Assembly: GCA_902514695.1 (NCBI GenBank) | Contig: CABXRR010000006.1 | Location: forward strand, 1-41,867 | DNA length: 41,867 nt | Reading direction: 5' to 3' | Source: an uncultured Pelagibacteraceae bacterium | GTDB lineage: Bacteria; Pseudomonadota; Alphaproteobacteria; Pelagibacterales; Pelagibacteraceae | In this document: in pieces, positions 29,905-37,687 of the stretch | How positions within the stretch are numbered: the stretch's first letter is position 1 | How the letters are laid out: every line of letters begins with the position of its first letter | Notes under the pieces: generated by a model | The model's input: the letters and a program-made list of their open reading frames with translations, nothing else | Database searches by the model: none | What the model was told of the DNA's origin: nothing | Program-made: the position numbers and the translations under genes

Positions 29905-30452
29905 TGAATAAGTTGTTTTTTTTACTCTCATTAATTATGGGAGCTATTGTTTTAGCTTCAAATTATCTAGTTCAGTTTCCAATTAAATATTATGGTTTAG
30001 AAGAAATATTAACTTACGGAGCATTTAGTTATCCAATAGCTTTTTTAATTACTGATTTAGCAAATAGATCGTACGGTAAATTAATAGCAAGAAATATAGT
30101 TTATATTGGTTTTATAATAGGTATTTGTTTTACTCTCTTATTCTCAACAAATTTTGCAGATTTAATTTCTATTAGAATAGCTATCGGTTCAGGAACTGCT
30201 TTTTTAGTAGCTCAATTGTTAGATGTTCAAATCTTTGATAAACTAAGGAAAAAAGATTGGTTTATCGCACCACTTACTTCCTCAATTATTGGATCAACAG
30301 TCGATACTTTTTTATTTTTTTCAATTTCCTTTTATGCGACTGGAGTGCCTTGGATTACCCTTTCATTGGGGGATCTAGCAGTTAAAATCTTAGTAGCATT
30401 TACAATGTTAATTCCTTTTAGATTACTTCTTAAAACCTTTAAACCAGTTTAA
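29904..30452 (+). CDS. VUT/YhhQ-family transporter (putative queuosine precursor uptake)
   Basis: This is a 182-residue integral membrane protein with five to six hydrophobic segments. AFSYPIAFLITDLANRSYG, AQLLDVQIFDKLRKKDWF and SSIIGSTVDTFLFFSISFYA (given as IIGSTVDTFLFFSISF) are the YhhQ/VUT family marks. Members import the queuosine precursors preQ0 or preQ1 for tRNA wobble modification; that role here is by family only. It is translationally coupled to rpmB and ends two bases from the convergent ureohydrolase gene. Confidence 0.85.
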   Translation: MNKLFFLLSLIMGAIVLASNYLVQFPIKYYGLEEILTYGAFSYPIAFLITDLANRSYGKLIARNIVYIGFIIGICFTLLFSTNFADLISIRIAIGSGTAFLVAQLLDVQIFDKLRKKDWFIAPLTSSIIGSTVDTFLFFSISFYATGVPWITLSLGDLAVKILVAFTMLIPFRLLLKTFKPV

Positions 30453-30454
30453 AT

Positions 30455-31342
30455 TTAATAAAAATACTTATAGGAAAGTATTTTATAGGCTAATTTTGCA
30501 ACTAGAAAATTATAAGAGTTAAAACCTTTTATAGGTGCAAGTTCATTAATATCTGCGCCAACTATATTAGAATTTTTTGCTGCAATTTTAATTATATTTA
30601 ATGTTTCATCCCAAAGTAATCCACCAGGTTCAGGAGTTCCTGTTGCTGGCATTATACTTAAGTCTAATCCATCTACATCAAATGTTAAGTATACAGTCTT
30701 ATTTTTTATAAGTTTTTTAAATTTTTGTAAGTTCCATTTAGCCTTATCTTTCGCCCAAAAAATATCAATTCTAGATTTATTTTTTTGCAGATAAGGTATC
30801 TCACTTTTTGAGATATTTCTAATTCCAAAAGAAATTATAGATATATTTTTGTAGTCTAAACATCTTCTTATAGCTGAAGCATGAGAAAATTTTTCTCCAT
30901 TATAACTATCTCTCAAATCAGCGTGAGCATCAAAATGTAAAAGACAAATATTTTTATGTCTCTTTACAAAAGGTTCTATACATCCTGGTGTTATGGAATG
31001 CTCTCCCCCAAATGTCATAGGAAAAAGTCTTTTATCTAAGATTTCTTTATTTACACTAGAAATCTTTTTGAGGGCCTTATTGATATTTTTATCAATTTTA
31101 AAAGGTTTTAAAGTTTTAATACCTATTTTTTTATAAGGTTCACAATTAAGCTCTTCGTCATATAATTCAACTTGATGTGAAGCTTTAATAATTTCTCTTG
31201 GACCATTTTTAGTACCACCACCATAACTAACAGTTTTTTCTAAACCAAAAGGGACAATTACAACTTTTTCTTTAAAATTAAATTTATTATCAATCCCTAA
31301 AAAACCATCTTTATTTGATAAATACTGCAATTTTCTATCCAA
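30455..31342 (-). CDS. speB: Agmatinase-like ureohydrolase (SpeB family)
   Basis: Ureohydrolases use a dimanganese site to split off urea from guanidino compounds; agmatinase gives putrescine. Metal-binding motifs are intact: GGEHSITPG, LHFDAHADLRD and TFDVDGLDLS, with PATGTPEPGG. KFSHASAIRR resembles agmatinases rather than arginases. I chose a TTG at 31342 (295 residues) that overlaps the stop of the upstream gene by eight bases. The frame is open to 31408 (ATG at 31399), but that would overlap the neighbour by over 60 bases; TTG at 31330 is another option. It ends the polyamine operon. Substrate could be agmatine, arginine or a guanidino-polyamine. Confidence 0.85.
   Translation of the reverse strand: MDRKLQYLSNKDGFLGIDNKFNFKEKVVIVPFGLEKTVSYGGGTKNGPREIIKASHQVELYDEELNCEPYKKIGIKTLKPFKIDKNINKALKKISSVNKEILDKRLFPMTFGGEHSITPGCIEPFVKRHKNICLLHFDAHADLRDSYNGEKFSHASAIRRCLDYKNISIISFGIRNISKSEIPYLQKNKSRIDIFWAKDKAKWNLQKFKKLIKNKTVYLTFDVDGLDLSIMPATGTPEPGGLLWDETLNIIKIAAKNSNIVGADINELAPIKGFNSYNFLVAKLAYKILSYKYFY
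30461..30484 (-). terminator. Hairpin terminator candidate at the YhhQ/speB convergence
   Basis: AAAATACTT (30461-30469) and AAGTATTTT (30476-30484) form a perfect 9-bp inverted repeat with a 6-base loop. On the minus strand it is followed by TTTTTATTAAATTT-like sequence and overlaps the last ten codons of speB. On the plus strand it begins eight bases after the stop of the YhhQ-type gene. It probably ends transcription of speB, and may act in both directions. Confidence 0.5.
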
Positions 31343-32378
31343 AAATTTTTGAAAAGTTTTTTCTATCTCTATTTTTCCATGAAGCCTTATGATAAGCATC
31401 ACTCGCAATTAAAGGCAGTACGCTTGTTGCTTCCGCAAATACCATCTGTTCTTTTGTAACATCAACCTTACCCCAAGAACTTGCCTCTTTTAAAGTTGAG
31501 CTACTACAAGCACCATCCCTAGAATCTGCTACGGTAATTTGTATAGCATATTTGTGCATATCAACTTCTTTACCTAAAAGTTCAGCACATATTACCGTAT
31601 CTTGTATAAAATTTTTTGGAACACCGCCACCTATCATAAACAATCCTGAACGCTTAGATTGTATTTTAATTTCAGTTAATTCTCTAAATTCCCTAACGGA
31701 GTCTATCGTCATATGTTTTTTTGGATTTTTCTCCTGGTGAATTACCAACCCAAAACCAGCACTTGAGTCTGTAAACGCTGGACAAAAAATTGGAACATTG
31801 TTGTCGTATGCTGTTTCAATTAATGAGTCTTTTTTTACTGAATTTTTTTTCAAATATTTACCCATTTCTAGGATAAACTCTCTAGATGTATAGCTTCGTG
31901 GCTCTAAGTTATCAGCTATTTCACAAATTTTCTTGTCGCAAACTTGCAATTCATCTTCATCAATATAAGTATCATAAATTCTATCAATATAATTTTTTCT
32001 TAGTTCAGCATCATCCTGAAATTGAGACCCTTGGTAATGTTTAAAACCTAAGGCTTCAAAAAAATCCATATCTATAATTGATGCTCCAGTAGCAACAATG
32101 GCATCCACCATATTGTATTTTACTAAATCTTTGTAAATATTCATACAGCCAGCAGCAGAGGTTGAGCCTGCTAATGTTAGAAAAATTGTGCAATCTTTGT
32201 CTTTTAACATTTCATTATATATTTTTGCTGCATTTGCTGTCTCTCTAGAAACAAATGACATTTTTTCCATAGATGAAATAATTTTTCTTGAATCGAAAGA
32301 AGTTATATCAATATGTTCTACTGGATTTTTTAAAAAATCTTTCTTACTGTTATGGCCTAAATTTTTGTTATCTGACAT
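31335..32378 (-). CDS. Deoxyhypusine synthase-like protein (putative homospermidine synthase, SpeY-like)
   Basis: This 347-residue protein belongs to the deoxyhypusine synthase family, which transfers an aminobutyl group using NAD and a catalytic lysine. Bacteria lack eIF5A, and a cyanobacterial homologue (SpeY) makes homospermidine. Visible are the NAD-region motifs LAGSTSAAGC, DAIVATGASIIDMD and PAFTDSSAGFG, and the catalytic lysine in SSWGKVDV (Lys304, matching human Lys329) with Trp302 and Glu298. By eye, human His288 aligns with Asn256 and Asp316 with Cys291, so the substrate pocket differs. It lies between the decarboxylase (TAATG overlap) and the ureohydrolase genes. Homospermidine synthesis is inference. 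Confidence 0.88.
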   Translation of the reverse strand: MSDNKNLGHNSKKDFLKNPVEHIDITSFDSRKIISSMEKMSFVSRETANAAKIYNEMLKDKDCTIFLTLAGSTSAAGCMNIYKDLVKYNMVDAIVATGASIIDMDFFEALGFKHYQGSQFQDDAELRKNYIDRIYDTYIDEDELQVCDKKICEIADNLEPRSYTSREFILEMGKYLKKNSVKKDSLIETAYDNNVPIFCPAFTDSSAGFGLVIHQEKNPKKHMTIDSVREFRELTEIKIQSKRSGLFMIGGGVPKNFIQDTVICAELLGKEVDMHKYAIQITVADSRDGACSSSTLKEASSWGKVDVTKEQMVFAEATSVLPLIASDAYHKASWKNRDRKNFSKIFG

Positions 32379-33562
32379 TAAGCAACCAAAGTAGCTTTAT
32401 TAATGTCTTTACCATAAAGTGTCATTATTGGGTTATCTTCAACTTCATAAATTTCATCAGAGTAGAAACCATTAAATTGAGTTCTAAATGTTAGTCCATA
32501 GGATCCTAATTGACCAAGTTCAATGTAATCATTTTCTTTTATATTGTTTGGGAGAAGAAAAGGACCTTTCATATAATCCATACTATCACAAGTTGGACCA
32601 TAGAAATCAAATGCGGTTAATTTTTTTGAGATAATTTTATTAGAGCTATCTTTAATCATCTTTGATGGAAAAACTATATTAGGAGTTCCTGCGTCAAAAA
32701 GTGTGCCATAAGTTCCATCATTAATATAAAGTTTTTGTTTTTTTCTCAAATTAACTCTAACAATCGTTGAACCACTTTCAGCAACTAGAGCCCTACCAGG
32801 CTCACAAATAATTTCTGTTTGATTATCTATTTTCAAATTTTCCAACCCTTTTTTAATTTCATTAAAATAACTATCTAAAGATTGTGGAATAAGATCTGGA
32901 TATATAGTTGGAAATCCTCCACCAACATTAATATAGTTTGGAATAATTTTTGTTTTTTTAATTATATTCCCAATTTCAGTAATACCTTTAGTGTAAGAAA
33001 TTGGGTGCATACATTGTGAGCCAACATGAAAACTTAAGCCAATTTTATTTGAATGTTGTTTTGCTAATCTTAAAAGACCAGCAGCTTCGGAATTTAAGGC
33101 ACCAAATTTTTTCGATAAGTCTATCTCAGCATGTTCATTTGAAACTGAAACCCTCACAAACAACTCAAGGTCTTTAGCATTTCCTGTGCTCTCAATAATT
33201 TTGATAAATTCTTCTTTCGTGTCTAATGCGAACGTTTTTATCCCATACTTAAAATATGCTTCACTAATACCTTCTCGGCTTTTAACTGTATGCATATAAG
33301 AACATTTGGCTGTTTCACTAAATTTTCTTACTGCTTTAATTTCCTCAATTGAAGCCACATCAAATTGATTAATTCCACTTTTAATTAAAGTTTTAATAAC
33401 TTCAGGGTGTGGATTAGTTTTAACTGCAAACAAAATTTTACCAGGAAATTTTTTTTGAAAAAATTTAGATGCAGAAAGAATCGAATTCTTTCTTATGCAA
33501 TAAACAGGTTTATCAGGCCTCAGTTGATTTACTAAATCCTCAACCGACTTAAATTTTTGCAT
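32378..33562 (-). CDS. PLP-dependent decarboxylase, ornithine decarboxylase-like (fold type III)
   Basis: This enzyme probably makes putrescine from ornithine; lysine or carboxynorspermidine as substrate cannot be excluded. It has 394 residues, the eukaryotic-type ODC size, not the ~630 of biosynthetic arginine decarboxylase. The PLP lysine is Lys48 in LFAVKTNPHP; FDVASIEEI, FHVGSQCMHP, NVGGGFP, CEPGRALVAESGS and the active-site cysteine in GPTCDSMDYM match ODCs. The ATG at 33562 lies within GCATTTTAAATGC and follows a GGGGGG run (33576-33571) acting as a probable ribosome-binding site. It is the first gene of the polyamine operon; a weak promoter (TTGCTG, 17 bases, TAAATA) is seen upstream. 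Confidence 0.88.
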   Translation of the reverse strand: MQKFKSVEDLVNQLRPDKPVYCIRKNSILSASKFFQKKFPGKILFAVKTNPHPEVIKTLIKSGINQFDVASIEEIKAVRKFSETAKCSYMHTVKSREGISEAYFKYGIKTFALDTKEEFIKIIESTGNAKDLELFVRVSVSNEHAEIDLSKKFGALNSEAAGLLRLAKQHSNKIGLSFHVGSQCMHPISYTKGITEIGNIIKKTKIIPNYINVGGGFPTIYPDLIPQSLDSYFNEIKKGLENLKIDNQTEIICEPGRALVAESGSTIVRVNLRKKQKLYINDGTYGTLFDAGTPNIVFPSKMIKDSSNKIISKKLTAFDFYGPTCDSMDYMKGPFLLPNNIKENDYIELGQLGSYGLTFRTQFNGFYSDEIYEVEDNPIMTLYGKDINKATLVA

Positions 33563-33635
33563 TTAAAATGCCCCCCAAAAAAATTTAACAAAAAAAAGTC
33601 TTTTTATTTAAAAAACCTTAGTATCTGCAGCAATT

Positions 33636-33681
33636 AATTCAATAGTTATTCAATGTAAAGCAAATAATGACCTATTGAATT
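33636..33681. promoter_or_regulatory. Perfect 10-bp inverted repeat between the decarboxylase gene and regA
   Basis: AATTCAATAG (33636-33645) is repeated exactly in reverse complement as CTATTGAATT (33672-33681), with 26 bases between. A third, direct copy of the core, ATTCAATG, is at 33648-33655. It lies in the 146-base divergent gap, 27 bases before the regA ATG, where the promoters of both genes must be. It is a candidate operator, perhaps for autoregulation by RegA; the binding factor is unknown. Confidence 0.45.
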
Positions 33682-33708
33682 GTGGAAAAAAATGACCATA
33701 TCTGAAAC

Positions 33709-34272
33709 ATGAAAAATGAGCCAGCATTGCAAAATTTAGCAGATTTTGAGAATAAATCCTTATTAATCGTTGATGACGATAATCCCTTCAGAGAAAGACT
33801 AGCTAGAGCTATGGAAAAAAAAGGTTTTACAGTTATTCAAGCTGAAGGTGTACAAAAGGGTATAGATACAGTTAAAGCAAACAAACCAGGATTCGCAGTT
33901 GTTGATCTCAGATTGGGTGATGGAAATGGTTTAGAGGTTGTAAAGCAAATACAAGAATCCAATTCTGAAAGTAGAATAATAATGCTTACAGGATACGGAA
34001 ATATTCCGACAGCAGTTGCAGCAATCAAAGAAGGTGCAATTGACTATCTAGCCAAACCAGCAGATGCTGATGATGTTGAAAAAGCATTATTAGCAGATCC
34101 ATCAAAAAAAGCAGCTCCACCTGAAAACCCTATGTCTGCAGATAGAGTTAAATGGGAACATATTCATAGAGTTTTTGAACTATGTAATAGAAATGTTTCA
34201 GAAACTGCAAGAAGATTAAAAATGCATAGAAGAACTCTACAAAGAATTCTTTCTAAAAGATCTCCTAAATAA
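33709..34272 (+). CDS. regA: RegA/PrrA/ActR-family response regulator
   Basis: This is a redox-type global regulator that, in relatives, is phosphorylated by the membrane kinase RegB/ActS/PrrB. The receiver domain (about 15-125) has the acidic pocket DDD at 22-24, the phosphorylated Asp66 in VVDLRLGDGNG, threonine in MLTGYGN and lysine in YLAKPAD. A proline-rich linker leads to the Fis-type helix-turn-helix NVSETARRLKMHRRTLQRIL, nearly invariant in the family. It has 187 residues. No kinase gene is adjacent. Its 3' end overlaps the convergent bioY gene by eight bases, and a perfect inverted repeat lies just upstream. Confidence 0.95.
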   Translation: MKNEPALQNLADFENKSLLIVDDDNPFRERLARAMEKKGFTVIQAEGVQKGIDTVKANKPGFAVVDLRLGDGNGLEVVKQIQESNSESRIIMLTGYGNIPTAVAAIKEGAIDYLAKPADADDVEKALLADPSKKAAPPENPMSADRVKWEHIHRVFELCNRNVSETARRLKMHRRTLQRILSKRSPK

Positions 34273-34816
34273 AATTTCTAAATTTTAAAATTTTTTTAGC
34301 TAAAACTGTTAGTAAAGAAATCTTGAATATTTCAGCTAACAAAAAGGGCATAACACCTAGCTCAATAATTGGTTTATCCCATCCTATCAACGTTCCAAGC
34401 CACAGAACGCCAAAAATATAAATTGTTGAAACTGATAATATTAATTTAGAAAAAATAATGAAATAATTATCATTAAGTTTTATAAAGGATGCTAAAAAAC
34501 ATGCTGTTAAAAATCCAATAAGATATCCCATTGTTGGACCAGTAAAATAAACTAACCCAACCCCTTTTTCTGGTGAATTAGAAAAAACAGGCAAGCCTAA
34601 GATTCCCTCAAATAAATATAATCCTACTGTAGCAAGAGCAACCTTATATCCAAAACTTACTCCCAGGAATAATACCACAAATGTCTGCATAGTCATAGGC
34701 ACTGGATAAAATGGTATTTTTATTTTAGCAGAAATTGCCAAAACTATAGATCCAAAGAAAATAATAACTAATGATTTTATTATTTGTGATTGAGTATTTT
34801 GCTTTATAAGTTCCAT
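34265..34816 (-). CDS. bioY: Biotin transporter BioY
   Basis: BioY is the substrate-binding membrane subunit of biotin ECF-type uptake and can work alone in some bacteria. The 183 residues form about five to six membrane segments, with the family marks IPFYPVPMTMQTFVVLFLG (shown in full), GLYLFEGILGLPVF and YFTGPTMGYLIGF. No bioM/bioN partners are adjacent. It suggests reliance on external biotin. It is convergent with regA, and its last codons coincide with the palindrome AAATTTTAAAATTT (34280-34293) followed by a T-run, a very weak terminator candidate for regA. It diverges from polA across 46 bases. Confidence 0.92.
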   Translation of the reverse strand: MELIKQNTQSQIIKSLVIIFFGSIVLAISAKIKIPFYPVPMTMQTFVVLFLGVSFGYKVALATVGLYLFEGILGLPVFSNSPEKGVGLVYFTGPTMGYLIGFLTACFLASFIKLNDNYFIIFSKLILSVSTIYIFGVLWLGTLIGWDKPIIELGVMPFLLAEIFKISLLTVLAKKILKFRNFI

Positions 34817-34862
34817 AAAAAATAATACTCTTATTTTAATCGATAATCTATATTTATTTATA

Positions 34863-37637
34863 ATGAGTAAAATTCAAAAAAATGATCACTATTATTTAAT
34901 AGATGGTTCAGGTTATATTTTTAGAGCTTATTACGCATTACCACCTTTAACTCGTAAAAGTGATGGACTACCAACTGGTGCAGTAAGTGGTTTTTGTAGT
35001 ATGTTATTTAAACTATTAGAAGATTCTAAATCAAAAGAAAATAAACAAAAACCAACACATTTTGCTGTTATTTTTGACTCAGCTAGAAAAACTTTTAGAA
35101 ATGAAATCTACAGTGATTACAAGGCTAATCGATCAGAGGCACCAGACGATTTGGCCCCGCAATTTGAATATATAAGGAAATCAGTTTTAGCATTTAATCT
35201 GCCATCTGTAGAACTTGTTAATTATGAGGCTGATGATTTGATAGCTACATATGTAGATCAAATTATCAAAAAAGGAGCTAAAGTTACTATTGTATCTTCA
35301 GATAAAGATTTAATGCAATTATTTAGGAAAGATGTTCGAATTTTTGATCCAATGAAAAATAAATTTATTTCTGAGCAAGATGTACAAAATAAATTTGGGG
35401 TAGGCCCTTCAAAAGTAATTGATGTTCAAGCTTTAGCTGGTGACAGTAGTGATAATGTCCCGGGTGTACCAGGCATTGGCGTAAAAACAGCAGCAGAACT
35501 AATAAATAAATATGGAAACTTAGAAAAACTTTTAAAATTAGCTCATGAAATAAAGCAAAATAAGAGAAGAGAAACCCTTATTGAAAATAAAGAAAAAGCT
35601 ATAATTAGTAAAAAATTAGTAACTTTAAAGCATGATGCTCCTGTTGATAGAGATTTAAACGAATTTAAATTAAAAGAAATTGATAAAGATAAACTTTATA
35701 AATTTTTAAGAGAAATGGAGTTTAATAGACTTTTAAGCTCAGCAATATCAGCTTATGGTGAACCAAATTTTGATCAAATTAAAACAAATCTCAAATCAAT
35801 AGAAAATCAAAAAAAAATTGATAAAAAAGAATATTATTTAATTACCGATCCTAATGAAATTGATAACTGGATAGAAGAAGCTGAAGAAAAAGGTGAAGTG
35901 GCAGTTGACACCGAAACAAGTTCGCTTGATCCACATCAAGCAGATTTGATCGGAATTTCTTTAAGTTCTAAAATTGGTAAGGCTTGTTATATTCCCTTAG
36001 GTCATGAATCTAAAAAATGTTTGGATAAAAATATAGTCTTAAAAAAATTAAAGCCATTACTTGAGGATCCAAGTATTAAAAAAATAGGTCAAAATATCAA
36101 ATTTGATTTCATAGTATTGTTTAAACATGGAATTAATATTTCTTCAATGGAGGACACAATGCTTATGTCATATGTTTTAGACTCTGGAAAAAATAGACAT
36201 AATATGGATACACTTTCAGAAATTCATTTAAATCATAAAACGATTGCTTTTAAAGATCTAGTAGGATCAGGAAAAAAAGAGATAAATTTTAGCAAAGTCG
36301 ATATTGAAAAGGCAAAAGATTATGCTGCAGAAGACGCGGACATTACTTATAGATTATACAAAAAGTTCAATAAAAGTCTTAAGGAGGAAAAAATGATCAA
36401 TATTTATGAAATTTTCGAGAAACCAATGATAAAAATTCTTGCTTTCATGGAAATTGAAGGAATTAAAATAAATAGTGATTTTTTGAAAATCTTATCTTCT
36501 AAGTTTGAAAAAAAAATTGAGAAAATTCAAAAAGAAGTTTTTAAAATTTCAAAAAAAGAATTTAATATTGCTTCTCCAAAACAACTTGGAGAAATTTTAT
36601 ATAATGATCTTAAGATAGCAGACCTTAAAAAAACTAAAAAGGGAAGTTTTGCCACAAGCGCGTCTGTATTAGAAGACCTTGCTTTTAAAGGCCATAAATT
36701 TCCACAATTAATTTTAGATTGGAGACAATTGTCAAAATTAAAAAATACATATTCCGACTCTTTACCTGAACATATTAATTCTCAAACTAAAAGAGTTCAT
36801 ACCTCATTTTTACTTGCAGCAACTACAACTGGAAGACTTGCATCTAGCGACCCAAATTTACAAAATATTCCAATCAAATCAGAGGATGGTAAGGATATTA
36901 GAAAAGCTTTTATAGCAGAAAAAAATAATGTCTTAATTTCGGCAGATTACAATCAGATTGAAATGAGAATTTTAGCTGACTTAGCAGATGTAAAGGGTTT
37001 AAAGACTGCTTTTAAAAATAATGAGGACATTCACTCGCTTACAGCTAGCCAAATATTTAATGTTGATATAAAAAAAGTTAATCAAGACCAAAGAAGAAAA
37101 GCAAAAGCAATAAATTTTGGTATTATTTATGGAATTTCACAATATGGTTTAGCAAAACAGATTAATGTAACCAACCATGAAGCTGAAGAATTTTTAAATG
37201 CATATTTCGCAAAGTTTCCAGAAATAAAAACTTATATGGATCAAACAATTAAATTTTGCAGGAAAAGTGGGTATGTTAATAATATCTTTGGAAGAAGATC
37301 TCATTTTATAAACATTAATGATAAGAATTATAATGTGAGAAATTTTCAGGAGCGGGCTGCAATTAATGCACCAATTCAAGGTTCTGCATCTGAAATTATG
37401 AGGTTAGCAATGATCAGATTAAATAAACGAATATATGAACAAAAGAATAATAAAACAAAAATGTTATTACAAATTCATGATGAATTAATCTTTGAAACCC
37501 CTATAGAAGATGTAAAGAGAATCAGTAAAATAATAATTGAAGAAATGTCTAGTGTAGCTAAAAGTGATCAGCATTCTTTTTCAATACCTTTAACTGTTGA
37601 TTTGAATACTGGTGATAATTGGGGTGCACTTCATTAA
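34863..37637 (+). CDS. polA: DNA polymerase I
   Basis: Pol I processes Okazaki fragments and fills repair gaps. At 924 residues all three domains are present. The 5' nuclease is about 1-290 (YLIDGSGYIFRAYYALPP, YEADDLIATYV, GDSSDNVPGVPGIGVKTA). The 3'-5' proofreading domain is about 320-510 with its acidic residues in VDTETSSLDPH, KIGQNIKFDF and YAAEDADITYRLY, so proofreading looks active. The polymerase domain shows motif A SADYNQIEMRILADL, motif B RRKAKAINFGIIYGISQYG and motif C QIHDELIFE. It stands alone between bioY and chvI. Confidence 0.97.
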   Translation: MSKIQKNDHYYLIDGSGYIFRAYYALPPLTRKSDGLPTGAVSGFCSMLFKLLEDSKSKENKQKPTHFAVIFDSARKTFRNEIYSDYKANRSEAPDDLAPQFEYIRKSVLAFNLPSVELVNYEADDLIATYVDQIIKKGAKVTIVSSDKDLMQLFRKDVRIFDPMKNKFISEQDVQNKFGVGPSKVIDVQALAGDSSDNVPGVPGIGVKTAAELINKYGNLEKLLKLAHEIKQNKRRETLIENKEKAIISKKLVTLKHDAPVDRDLNEFKLKEIDKDKLYKFLREMEFNRLLSSAISAYGEPNFDQIKTNLKSIENQKKIDKKEYYLITDPNEIDNWIEEAEEKGEVAVDTETSSLDPHQADLIGISLSSKIGKACYIPLGHESKKCLDKNIVLKKLKPLLEDPSIKKIGQNIKFDFIVLFKHGINISSMEDTMLMSYVLDSGKNRHNMDTLSEIHLNHKTIAFKDLVGSGKKEINFSKVDIEKAKDYAAEDADITYRLYKKFNKSLKEEKMINIYEIFEKPMIKILAFMEIEGIKINSDFLKILSSKFEKKIEKIQKEVFKISKKEFNIASPKQLGEILYNDLKIADLKKTKKGSFATSASVLEDLAFKGHKFPQLILDWRQLSKLKNTYSDSLPEHINSQTKRVHTSFLLAATTTGRLASSDPNLQNIPIKSEDGKDIRKAFIAEKNNVLISADYNQIEMRILADLADVKGLKTAFKNNEDIHSLTASQIFNVDIKKVNQDQRRKAKAINFGIIYGISQYGLAKQINVTNHEAEEFLNAYFAKFPEIKTYMDQTIKFCRKSGYVNNIFGRRSHFININDKNYNVRNFQERAAINAPIQGSASEIMRLAMIRLNKRIYEQKNNKTKMLLQIHDELIFETPIEDVKRISKIIIEEMSSVAKSDQHSFSIPLTVDLNTGDNWGALH

Positions 37638-37647
37638 TTTTAATTAA

Positions 37648-37676
37648 TTGCCCAAATTAGAACAATTTAGTATTTT
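37648..37676 (+). promoter_or_regulatory. Putative sigma-70 promoter of the chvI-chvG pair
   Basis: TTGCCC (37648-37653), a 17-base spacer and TATTTT (37671-37676) lie in the 50-base gap after polA. The expected start near 37683 would leave only about five bases before the ATG at 37688. The -10 match is moderate. Confidence 0.4.
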
Positions 37677-37687
37677 TATATTGAAGT

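Noticed and set aside
31335..32378. True deoxyhypusine synthase acting on eIF5A
   Set aside because: Bacteria have no eIF5A and two substrate-site residues differ; the polyamine neighbours fit an amine substrate better.
33675..33704. Promoter TTGAAT-18-TATCTG for regA
   Set aside because: The start would fall at or past the regA ATG, which cannot be right unless the mRNA were truncated; the -35 also overlaps the inverted repeat.
34280..34297. Palindrome AAATTTTAAAATTT plus T-run as a regA terminator
   Set aside because: All A/T, no loop, and expected by chance in this base composition; mentioned only under bioY.
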